NCBI GenBank assembly: GCA_016935955.1
Contig: JAFGPY010000348.1
Location: forward strand, 1 to 11,755
DNA: 11,755 nucleotides
Reading direction: 5' to 3'
From: Planctomycetota bacterium
GTDB taxonomy: Bacteria > Planctomycetota > Phycisphaerae > FEN-1346 > JAACEH01
Position numbers and translations under genes: made by a program. Shown here in pieces: positions 6,524 to 11,755 of the stretch; position 1 is the stretch's first letter, and every line of letters begins with the position of its first letter. The notes under the pieces are model-generated. The model was given only the letters and a program-made list of their open reading frames with translations. It did no database searches and had not been told where the DNA came from.

Positions 6524-7819
6524 CTAGTAGACTCGCATCAGTTTGCTGCCGGGATAGTAGTAATAGAGAATGCCTTCGGCCCGGCGGCCGAGACAGGCCT
6601 GCTTCTCGGCCCCGAACTGGCTCATGCCGACACCATGCCCGAATCCGCGGCCGTTGACAATCACGTCCTTGCCCTCCAGCCGCACGTCGAAGCGATCGGA
6701 CCGGAACGGCGTCTCCGGGGGAAACTGCTTCTTAAACACGCCGACCGGAATCTGCCACGGCCGGCTCGGGTCCTCGGGCGTCCAGAGGTTGATCACCTTG
6801 GCCCGGCCGTCCTCGGTCCTCGCGCCGTTACCGGTTTCGGCTACGGCAACGTCGAGAACGCTCTCGGCCTTCTCCATGCCCTTGGTCGATGCCTGAAGGT
6901 TCTTCAGGAATTGCTCGGCCTCCAGGCGAATCTCCCAGCGGTAGTTCGGGGCGTCACTCGAGTAGTTACAGGCCACGCCCATAAGCGGCGGAATCTTCGG
7001 CGCGTTCTTAAAATACTGGTAGGCCGGCACAGCCTCGCCGCTGCTGGTGCTGTGGTAGAAGGCCTCGAACAACCGCGGACCGTGGCCGTCGTCGTAGGTC
7101 AGGACGATGCCTTGCGTGTCCCGGACCGCTTGCCGCGATTTCTCGGTTTCGCTTACTGCCCCTTCCTGGTAGGCCTGACTGCGGCGGCTGCTGTCATAGA
7201 CGTCGAAGTCGCGTCCCGAAGGGACGTTCTTCATGTTATAGAGGGCGAAAGTCCGCGCTGCGATGGCCTGGGCCTTTTGCGTCTCGAGGTGCCATTTGTT
7301 GGAATACGTTTCCTTGCCCACGACGCTGGCCAGGTACTGCTCCAGCGGAAGGACGTTGATCAGGGCCACATTGTTCCCATCGGCGATGACGCGCAGCGAA
7401 CCGCGGAAGGTCGGTTCCGCGGCTGTGGGGCTTGGGGCCGGGAACACGATATGGGGCTCGTCACTGCGGCTCGGGACAATGACGACGCTATCGCTGTCGA
7501 GCCGGCGATCGTTGAGAAAGAGCTTCCCGCCCTTTGCCGCAAAGTGGGCCCCCGCTAACTCGTCCCCCTGCTCAATGAGCTTGCCGCTGTGACGGTCGTA
7601 CATCTGGTACCGGTCCAGGACATTCACCAGACGCATCGGTCCGTCGTCGCCGATCTTGACGCGAATGTGCGGTCCCAGCAAAGACGTCTCGCCGGGAACA
7701 TCTCCCGAGGGCTCCGGACGACATCCGGCCGACACCACACAAGCCACGCAAAACGCAAGCGCTGCCACGCCACGACGAGAATGGAGCAGAGAAACTACGG
7801 TCGCCATGCAATGGAGCAT
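6524..7819 (-). CDS. SpoIID/LytB-domain lipoprotein (putative peptidoglycan lytic enzyme)
   Basis: A 431-residue predicted lipoprotein. The N-terminus has a basic residue pair, a hydrophobic stretch and the lipobox VSAGC with the lipid-anchored Cys at 33. The SpoIID domain follows: SLRVIADGNNVALINVLPLEQYL (about 141-163, here split by family pattern), VVGKE with E170 at the position of the SpoIID catalytic glutamate, KAQAIAARTFALYNM (182-196), YHSTSSGEAV (255-264) and, near the end, GRGFGHGVGMSQFGA (390-404). SpoIID of endospore formers is a lytic transglycosylase that cleaves denuded peptidoglycan glycan strands; related proteins occur widely in non-sporulating bacteria. Here wall remodelling is inferred. 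The open frame extends upstream to 8239 inside queH, but an ATG at 7819 with GGGAAGGG eight bases ahead gives a proper signal peptide; ATGs at 7807 and 7900 are less likely. Confidence 0.88.
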   Translation of the reverse strand: MLHCMATVVSLLHSRRGVAALAFCVACVVSAGCRPEPSGDVPGETSLLGPHIRVKIGDDGPMRLVNVLDRYQMYDRHSGKLIEQGDELAGAHFAAKGGKLFLNDRRLDSDSVVIVPSRSDEPHIVFPAPSPTAAEPTFRGSLRVIADGNNVALINVLPLEQYLASVVGKETYSNKWHLETQKAQAIAARTFALYNMKNVPSGRDFDVYDSSRRSQAYQEGAVSETEKSRQAVRDTQGIVLTYDDGHGPRLFEAFYHSTSSGEAVPAYQYFKNAPKIPPLMGVACNYSSDAPNYRWEIRLEAEQFLKNLQASTKGMEKAESVLDVAVAETGNGARTEDGRAKVINLWTPEDPSRPWQIPVGVFKKQFPPETPFRSDRFDVRLEGKDVIVNGRGFGHGVGMSQFGAEKQACLGRRAEGILYYYYPGSKLMRVY

Positions 7820-7827
7820 CGACAAGA

Positions 7828-7835
7828 CCCTTCCC
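7828..7835 (-). promoter_or_regulatory. Ribosome binding site deciding the SpoIID-gene start
   Basis: GGGAAGGG on the minus strand lies 8 bases before the ATG at 7819. The ATG at 7807 lies 20 bases from it, and the one at 7900 has no comparable site. The choice at 7819 also gives a lipoprotein signal peptide of normal length (32 residues). Confidence 0.6.
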
Positions 7836-7923
7836 GACAGATTGGTCACTGCGAGGACGACCCACCCGATGGTCGCTCTCCCCCCGGTGTCATCGGCCAT
7901 TAGACCGGCAGCCCATGAGGGCG

Positions 7924-8487
7924 TCAACCCGAATTGCCGTCCGAGCCATGGTACAGGTGCAGCCCGGTGTCCTTGTAGCGCTCGTATTCGCTGAAGATGC
8001 AGCCGCAGTACTGCTGGCGATAGAGGTTGCGACGTTTGGCTTCGCCGTGAGCGGCCTCGGCCAAGTGCCGCCAGTCGAAATAGGCGAACGGCACGCTGCT
8101 TTCCCGGGCTACCTGCTCGCCGACTTGCCGCACGACCTCGTGCTGCTGGTGGCGGCTGACGAGCAATGTCGTGGTGAAGGCCTCGTCGCCTCGCTGCCGG
8201 GCCAGTTCGGCCGTGCGGGTCAGTCTCATGCGATAGCACTGCCCGCAGCGATTCTCGCCGCGATAGTCCACCTGGTCAAGAAACGGCCGCAACCCGTAGT
8301 CCTCGTCGCAGACGCACTCGATCCCCTCGCGCTCGGCCAGGATTTTGACGGCCTTGAGGCGTCGGCGGAACTCGATCAGCGGATGGATGTTCGGGTTGTA
8401 GAAGTAGGCAGCCGTGCTGCGACCGCGCAGCTCATCGAGCGGGCCGAGCAGGCACTCCGCGCAGCAGACATGAATCAACAGGGCCAT
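7924..8487 (-). CDS. queH: Epoxyqueuosine reductase QueH
   Basis: QueH (former DUF208) reduces epoxyqueuosine to queuosine in tRNA, the last step of queuosine synthesis, and is unrelated to the cobalamin-dependent QueG. The 187-residue product has the expected length and cysteine layout: HVCCAECLL with C8, C9 and C12, RCGQCYRMRL with C81 and C84, and YCGCIFSEYER with C161 and C163. FYNPNIHPLIEFRRRL (about 29-44) and TTTLLVSRHQQHE are also typical. These cysteines hold the iron-sulfur cluster and neighbouring iron in characterised members. The ATG lies 11 bases after the stop of the TPR/alpha-CTD gene with no clear ribosome binding site, suggesting translation coupled to that gene. tgt, from the same pathway, is two genes downstream. 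Confidence 0.95.
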   Translation of the reverse strand: MALLIHVCCAECLLGPLDELRGRSTAAYFYNPNIHPLIEFRRRLKAVKILAEREGIECVCDEDYGLRPFLDQVDYRGENRCGQCYRMRLTRTAELARQRGDEAFTTTLLVSRHQQHEVVRQVGEQVARESSVPFAYFDWRHLAEAAHGEAKRRNLYRQQYCGCIFSEYERYKDTGLHLYHGSDGNSG

Positions 8488-8498
8488 GAGCGAATCGG

Positions 8499-9485
8499 CT
8501 AGTCTTTCAGCGACAGTCCGTAGCGTCTGAGCTTCTGCTTGACCTCATTGAGCGACGTCTGGCCGAAGTTCTTGGTGTTCAGCAGATCGGCTTCGGTCAT
8601 CTGGGCCAGGTCGCCGAGGGCATTCACGCCCAGGCGTTGGAAACACTTGCGACAGCGAATCGAGAAATCGATGGTCTCCAACAGGATGTCGGCCACGGGC
8701 GATGAGGCCGTCGGCGACTCGACCGCGACGGCACGCTTCGGCACCGGCTTGACCGACTGCTGTTCCAGGCCCATGCCCAGGTAGAGCCCCTTCGAGGCCA
8801 GCATCTCCTTGATCTCGGCCAGGGAGGTTTCACCGAAGTTCTTGTACGACAGCAGGTCGGCTTCCGTGTGCATGATCAGATCGCCCAGCGTGTGGACGTT
8901 CATCTTCTTCAGGCAGTTGCGGCTGCGGACCGACAGTTCGAAATCGGTAACCGGAATCTCAAGCACCTGATTGCGGCGATCGCGGCGGCGCTCCTGCTCC
9001 TCGTCGTAGAACATGCCTATGGCAGCCTGCGCGTCGCGCAGGGCCAGACGGGCCCGGGCGTGATTCGGATTGATCTCCAGGACTTTGCGGTAGCACTCGA
9101 TGGCCTTCTCGTAGGCGGCCGGATCGGTGTAGCCGCGTTCCTCGTAGAGCGTGCCCTGGTTCAGAAGAGCGGCCAGGTCGCGCGGGTAGGCCTTGACGCA
9201 GGCGTCGTAGCACTCCATGGCCCGAGCCTCGTCGCCGCGAAGGTCGCACAGGTAACCGAGCCGGAATCGGGCGGCGCGGAAATGCGGGTTGGCGGCCAGC
9301 GACGCCTCGTAGGAGGTCAGGGCCCGGTCGTACTCGCCCACGTCCTCGAGCGCGCGGCCGAGGGCGTACTGGTACGCGGCAACCTCATCACGCTGCGGCT
9401 TGATCTTCTCGAGCGCCTTCAGTGCCGCCTGGGCATCGCCCTGGCTTCTCATCTGCTCGGCCTTCTGCAGTTCACTCTCAGCCAT
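8499..9485 (-). CDS. TPR protein with two RNA polymerase alpha-CTD-like domains
   Basis: A 328-residue soluble protein. Tetratricopeptide repeats fill about residues 5-160 (for example [20 protein letters not shown] and [20 protein letters not shown]). A charged linker (about 161-175) leads to a domain at 174-240 closely like the C-terminal domain of RNA polymerase alpha: [43 protein letters not shown]. It keeps counterparts of the E. coli UP-element residues R265 (R187), N268 (N190), C269 (C191), G296 (G218) and S299 (S221); K298 is T220. A second, more diverged copy at 267-328 keeps R277, C281 and G308, but N268 is K280. Similar proteins are annotated in planctomycetes as alpha C-terminal domain-containing. 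A role in promoter binding or contact with polymerase is inference. The ATG at 9485 is chosen over a TTG at 9533 because GAGGAG lies 9 bases ahead of it. It is first in a unit with queH. Confidence 0.9.
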   Translation of the reverse strand: MAESELQKAEQMRSQGDAQAALKALEKIKPQRDEVAAYQYALGRALEDVGEYDRALTSYEASLAANPHFRAARFRLGYLCDLRGDEARAMECYDACVKAYPRDLAALLNQGTLYEERGYTDPAAYEKAIECYRKVLEINPNHARARLALRDAQAAIGMFYDEEQERRRDRRNQVLEIPVTDFELSVRSRNCLKKMNVHTLGDLIMHTEADLLSYKNFGETSLAEIKEMLASKGLYLGMGLEQQSVKPVPKRAVAVESPTASSPVADILLETIDFSIRCRKCFQRLGVNALGDLAQMTEADLLNTKNFGQTSLNEVKQKLRRYGLSLKD

Positions 9486-9494
9486 AATCGCCGA

Positions 9495-9500
9495 CTCCTC
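9495..9500 (-). promoter_or_regulatory. Ribosome binding site of the TPR/alpha-CTD gene
   Basis: GAGGAG on the minus strand lies 9 bases before the ATG at 9485. It decides this start over the in-frame TTG at 9533, which would lie almost at the transcription start predicted from the promoter at 9542-9570. Confidence 0.65.
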
Positions 9501-9541
9501 ATGCAGGGTGCGGTGAATGATCGCTACGAACAAGACCCGGC

Positions 9542-9570
9542 ATTATACAGACCCGCCCCGACAAATGCAA
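9542..9570 (-). promoter_or_regulatory. Promoter for the TPR/alpha-CTD-queH unit
   Basis: On the minus strand a perfect TATAAT (9542-9547) lies 17 bases from TTGCAT (9565-9570), which matches 3 of 6 consensus -35 positions. Transcription would begin near 9535 and leave a leader of about 50 bases. It is back to back with the plus-strand promoter at 9593-9621. Confidence 0.65.
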
Positions 9571-9587
9571 CCCCATCGCGACTCAAG

Positions 9588-9603
9588 CGGACTTGACAGT
9601 CCG
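9588..9603. promoter_or_regulatory. Dyad over the -35 of the methyltransferase promoter (possible operator)
   Basis: CGGACT (9588-9593) and AGTCCG (9598-9603) form a perfect 6-bp inverted repeat around TGAC, and the -35 hexamer TTGACA (9593-9598) lies in its centre. A dimeric regulator binding here would block polymerase on the plus-strand promoter and could also affect the divergent one. No regulator gene is visible nearby, and a 6-bp dyad may be chance. Confidence 0.35.
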
Positions 9604-9621
9604 AGCCCCGCCCCATAGACT
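9593..9621 (+). promoter_or_regulatory. Promoter for the methyltransferase-glycosyltransferase unit
   Basis: A perfect TTGACA (9593-9598) is followed after exactly 17 bases by TAGACT (9616-9621), which matches 4 of 6 positions of TATAAT. Transcription would begin near 9628 and leave a leader of about 60 bases before the TTG start at 9688. Confidence 0.65.
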
Positions 9622-9673
9622 CGGTATCCCGCCGAAAGGGGCCCTGGGGCCGTCCTGGCGGCTTTGCGGCTCC

Positions 9674-9680
9674 GGGAGGA
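9674..9680 (+). promoter_or_regulatory. Ribosome binding site fixing a TTG start
   Basis: GGGAGGA lies 7 bases before the TTG at 9688. It would be inside the coding sequence if the upstream in-frame TTG at 9664 were used, and that codon has no such site. It therefore supports 9688 as the start. Confidence 0.7.
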
Positions 9681-9687
9681 CCACACC

Positions 9688-10371
9688 TTGAATGAGCAGG
9701 ACGTCTGGCGCAGCCAAGTCGAGGACTACACACCCGAGGAACGGGTGCGGCTGGTCAAGTGCGCCGACCGGCTGCGGGAGGCCCTGGCCGGCCGGCCGCA
9801 ACCCCTTGAAATCCTGGACATCGGCTGCGGCTGCGGCCCCATGGGCCAGTTCCTGCCTGGGCCGCAATTCCGCCTTTCCGGCATCGAGTTGGACGATCGC
9901 GCGGCCGAGCAGGCCCGGCGGCACTACGCCGAGGTGGTCGTCCAGGACCTGACGGCCCCGTGGCCCTTTGCCGACGCCCGATTCGACGGACTGCTGGCCC
10001 TGGCCGTCCTGGAGCACGTCGTCGACTACCGGGCCCTGCTCCGACAGGCGGCGCGTGTACTGAAGCCCGGCGGCTGTTTCATCGTCGAAGTCCCCAACCT
10101 GGGTTACTGGAAGGAAGTCCGCAAGCTCCTGCTCCGCAAACAGCCCCACTGGCTCCGGCAGTACGACCACGTCCGCGGCTGGACGTTGCGATACCTGCAG
10201 GACGCCCTGGCCGAACACGGCTTCGTCACGGTCGGCAGCGAATGCGATCGGCTGAACTTGCCACTGGTTCCCGCGTCGCGATGGCTGGAGCGGCGACTGG
10301 CCTCCTGGGGACGTGTGCTCATCGTGCAGTTGGCCAAGCCGGACGGGAAGACAGCGCCATGCCGCGAGTGA
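9688..10371 (+). CDS. Class I SAM-dependent methyltransferase
   Basis: A 227-residue protein with the Rossmann-type methyltransferase fold. The SAM-binding motif I is EILDIGCGCGPMG (about 41-53), followed by the acidic strand end SGIELDD with E67, then DLTAPWPFADARFDGLLAL with AVLEHV (about 107-112) and RVLKPGGCFIVEVPNLGYW (about 123-141). This pattern fits the Methyltransf_11/23-type enzymes that act on small molecules, lipids or sugars. The substrate cannot be read from the sequence. The start is a TTG at 9688 with GGGAGGA seven bases ahead; no ATG lies in frame near by. The 3' end overlaps the glycosyltransferase gene by 13 bases, so the two are translationally coupled and may modify the same glycan or glycolipid. 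It has its own promoter at 9593-9621 and is divergent from the TPR/alpha-CTD gene. Confidence 0.88.
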   Translation: MNEQDVWRSQVEDYTPEERVRLVKCADRLREALAGRPQPLEILDIGCGCGPMGQFLPGPQFRLSGIELDDRAAEQARRHYAEVVVQDLTAPWPFADARFDGLLALAVLEHVVDYRALLRQAARVLKPGGCFIVEVPNLGYWKEVRKLLLRKQPHWLRQYDHVRGWTLRYLQDALAEHGFVTVGSECDRLNLPLVPASRWLERRLASWGRVLIVQLAKPDGKTAPCRE

Positions 10372-11228
10372 CCGTGGCCATTCCCACCTATAACCGCCGC
10401 GAGCTTCTGCGCGAGGCGCTCGACAGCGTCTTCGCCCAGACCTGGACCGATTTCGAGGTGCTCGTGGTCGACGACGGATCGACCGATGGCACGCGGGAGA
10501 TGATCCAGCAGTATGGCCGTTCCGTCCGCTACATCCACCAGGAGAACCGCGGCGACGCCGGAGCGCGCAACCGCCTGATCGCCGAAACGCAGACCCCCCT
10601 GCTGGCCTGGCTCGACAGCGACGACCGCTGGCTACCGGAGAAGCTCGATCGGCAGATCGCCCTGCTGGACGGCGCCGACGAGCGGACGATCGTCTACGGC
10701 CCCAAACTCAACATCGAGACCGACGGTCGCATCACGCGCAGCAAGCGGCCCGCGCCGCCGTCCGGACGGATTACCGCGGAGCTGTTCGACAACATCTTCA
10801 TCCCGACGCCAAGCGTCCTGATGCCCGTGGCCCTGCTGCGGGAGGCGGGAGGTTTCGACGAACGATATCGGGTCTGCAGCGACTACCGCATGTGGCTGGT
10901 GCTTTCGCTGAACTGCACGTTCGCGGTCTGTCCCGAGCCGCTGGTGGCCTGCCGCCGACATGCGTCAAGCCTGTCCACCTCGTCGCTGGCCAACCAGGCG
11001 ACCAAGACGACGATGCTCCAGGAGTTCTATTTCGACTTGGGCGGCAAGGCGGTCATTCCGGCGGGCCGGGCACTGCGGCGGCTGGCCGACCAGTGCCGCA
11101 AGACCGGCGAACTGGCGAGTCGCGAGGGCCGACGCGACGAGGCCCTGAACTGGTACCGTGAGTCCCTCGGGCATCGCAAGACAGTGAAGGCAGGCCTCGG
11201 CTACACGGCCCGGCTGTTGGGCTTCTAA
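10359..11228 (+). CDS. Family 2 glycosyltransferase
   Basis: A 289-residue GT-A fold glycosyltransferase that would transfer a sugar from a nucleotide-sugar donor. The N-terminus has VTVAIPTYNRRELLREALDS, then FEVLVVDDGSTDGT (32-45), the ENRGDAGARN segment (62-71) and the metal/nucleotide-binding DXD region AWLDSDDRW (83-91). A later part reads REAGGFDERYRVCSDYRMWL, the usual acceptor-side region of GT2 enzymes. No membrane helix is apparent. The last 50 or so residues are helical and TPR-like (ASREGRRDEALNWYRESL). The ATG at 10359 overlaps the methyltransferase end and has GGGAAG eight bases ahead. The open frame extends upstream to 9960, but that part is out of frame with the methyltransferase and has no family similarity. 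Surface polysaccharide, glycolipid or protein glycosylation are all possible. Confidence 0.92.
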   Translation: MPRVTVAIPTYNRRELLREALDSVFAQTWTDFEVLVVDDGSTDGTREMIQQYGRSVRYIHQENRGDAGARNRLIAETQTPLLAWLDSDDRWLPEKLDRQIALLDGADERTIVYGPKLNIETDGRITRSKRPAPPSGRITAELFDNIFIPTPSVLMPVALLREAGGFDERYRVCSDYRMWLVLSLNCTFAVCPEPLVACRRHASSLSTSSLANQATKTTMLQEFYFDLGGKAVIPAGRALRRLADQCRKTGELASREGRRDEALNWYRESLGHRKTVKAGLGYTARLLGF

Positions 11229-11262
11229 GCGGTATTACGCAAGTCTTGGGGATGTCCATAGC

Positions 11263-11363
11263 GGGTGCCATGGCTGCCCCGCAGCCATGCGTGATGGGAG
11301 CCATTCGGCATGCCTGTCCCTCGACAGTGCTCGAGATCTACGACAGGAGCAGGCATGGCACCC
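11263..11363. repeat. Intergenic element with nested inverted repeats
   Basis: The ends are a perfect 10-bp inverted repeat, GGGTGCCATG (11263-11272) and CATGGCACCC (11354-11363). Inside are a compact hairpin, CATGGCTGC/GCAGCCATG with a 3-base loop (11269-11289), and a wider pair, CATGCCTG (11309-11316) and CAGGCATG (11350-11357). Shorter pairs such as CCTGTC/GACAGG (11313-11318, 11342-11347) lie within. The arms share the CATG cores, so different foldings exclude one another. It fills the gap between two convergent genes, encodes no protein, and resembles REP-like or small non-autonomous mobile elements; serving as a two-way terminator is an alternative. Confidence 0.5.
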
Positions 11364-11413
11364 AACGTAAAAACACTTATCTTACACCGCTTGGTCATTT
11401 GCAGAACCGAACG

Positions 11414-11755
11414 TCACGATCCTCTTCCCAGGACTGCGGCGACTGCCTGTGACAAGCGAATCAGGTCGTAAGGCTTCTCGACGAAGCCGGCCACCCCCTC
11501 GTCGAGGATTCGCTGTGCAGCCCCGTTCAGACCGTAGCCCGTCGAGAGCAATGCCCTGACGTTCGGGTTAACCAGCCGCATCGCCCGGAAGCAGTCGCGG
11601 CCGCCCACACCGGGCATGATCATGTCGAGGATCACCAGGTCGATCTGCGGCCAGGACTCTTTGTATATCTGTGTGCGTTCCGCCAAGTACAGGGGCGAGG
11701 CGTGAGCGGGGGTCACTACGGGTGTTGCAGAGGGGAGGCAGGCTTGGGGTTCAGC
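11414..11755 (-). CDS. Response-regulator receiver domain, C-terminal part (partial or degraded)
   Basis: The last 85 residues are clearly the second half of a CheY-like receiver: WPQIDLVILDMIMPGVGGRD with the phospho-acceptor Asp, then VRALLSTGYGLNG with the conserved Ser/Thr, and GVAGFVEKPYDLIRLSQAV with the conserved Lys. The wording is close to receivers found at the ends of hybrid histidine kinases. The frame stays open to the window edge, but the segment before WPQ (11650-11755) is Pro/Ala-rich and lacks the Gly-Tyr and helix pattern expected between the first and third strands; the acidic pair of strand one would fall at or just beyond the edge. It may be the end of a larger diverged kinase or regulator, a frame-disrupted gene, or a truncated remnant. 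It is convergent with the glycosyltransferase gene. No terminator is obvious. Confidence 0.6.
   Translation of the reverse strand, partial: AEPQACLPSATPVVTPAHASPLYLAERTQIYKESWPQIDLVILDMIMPGVGGRDCFRAMRLVNPNVRALLSTGYGLNGAAQRILDEGVAGFVEKPYDLIRLSQAVAAVLGRGS

Noticed and set aside
5442..6527. Plus-strand open frame of 361 codons antisense to tgt
   Set aside because: tgt is complete with every catalytic and zinc residue on the minus strand; the opposite frame has no domain.
6404..7558. Plus-strand open frame of 384 codons antisense to the SpoIID gene
   Set aside because: No recognisable motif; the minus-strand SpoIID domain explains the coding signal.
7820..8239. N-terminal extension of the SpoIID protein into queH
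   Set aside because: It would overlap the well-conserved queH gene in another frame, is Arg/Pro-rich without similarity, and would bury the lipoprotein signal peptide.
9583..10218. Minus-strand open frame of 211 codons antisense to the methyltransferase
   Set aside because: No domain; the plus-strand methyltransferase has a promoter, ribosome binding site and complete motifs.
9960..10358. N-terminal extension of the glycosyltransferase inside the methyltransferase gene
   Set aside because: It is out of frame with the methyltransferase motifs there and lacks family similarity; the GT2 fold starts exactly at the ATG at 10359.
11246..11452. Small plus-strand frame through the inverted-repeat element
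   Set aside because: Its sequence follows the repeats, it has no ribosome binding site, and it runs into the convergent receiver gene.
1..11755. CRISPR array, tRNA or rRNA genes, transposase or defence genes
   Set aside because: I saw no regularly spaced direct repeats, no cloverleaf-like segment, and no protein motifs of these classes.

Overview
The window looks like ordinary chromosome from a GC-rich Gram-negative-type bacterium, most likely of the Planctomycetota (perhaps Phycisphaerae). This rests on a one-chain SecD-SecF fusion with an enlarged periplasmic part, a TPR protein carrying two RNA-polymerase alpha-CTD-like domains (a combination I associate with planctomycetes), and a SpoIID-type lipoprotein outside any sporulation context. 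The lineage is inferred from gene content only.

Most genes lie on the minus strand. In transcription order they are: the TPR/alpha-CTD protein (9485-8499), queH (8487-7924), a SpoIID/LytB lipoprotein (7819-6524), tgt (6449-5337), yajC (5270-4809), secDF (4690-1415), a membrane-anchored double-LysM protein (1224-550) and the first part of a DUF72 gene that runs off the left edge (467-1). A TATAAT-type promoter at 9542-9570 starts the upstream block. A second good promoter at 5319-5347 overlaps the end of tgt and drives yajC-secDF. Intrinsic terminators lie after secDF (1351-1384) and after the LysM gene (482-515). tgt-yajC-secDF repeats the classic bacterial tgt-yajC-secD-secF order. queH and tgt supply two steps of queuosine tRNA modification, and yajC-secDF serve Sec-dependent export.

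On the plus strand, a divergent promoter (9593-9621) with a consensus -35 inside a short dyad starts a two-gene unit. It encodes a SAM-dependent methyltransferase (TTG start, 9688-10371) and a family 2 glycosyltransferase (10359-11228) that overlap by 13 bases, probably acting on a surface glycan or similar acceptor. Between this unit and the right edge is an intergenic stretch with nested inverted repeats (11263-11363), then a convergent minus-strand response-regulator receiver fragment (11416 to the edge) whose N-terminal part does not look like a normal receiver fold.

I found no CRISPR array, RNA gene, phage gene, transposase or defence system. The most unusual items are the TPR/double alpha-CTD protein, the enlarged SecF periplasmic region, the nested inverted-repeat element and the odd receiver fragment.
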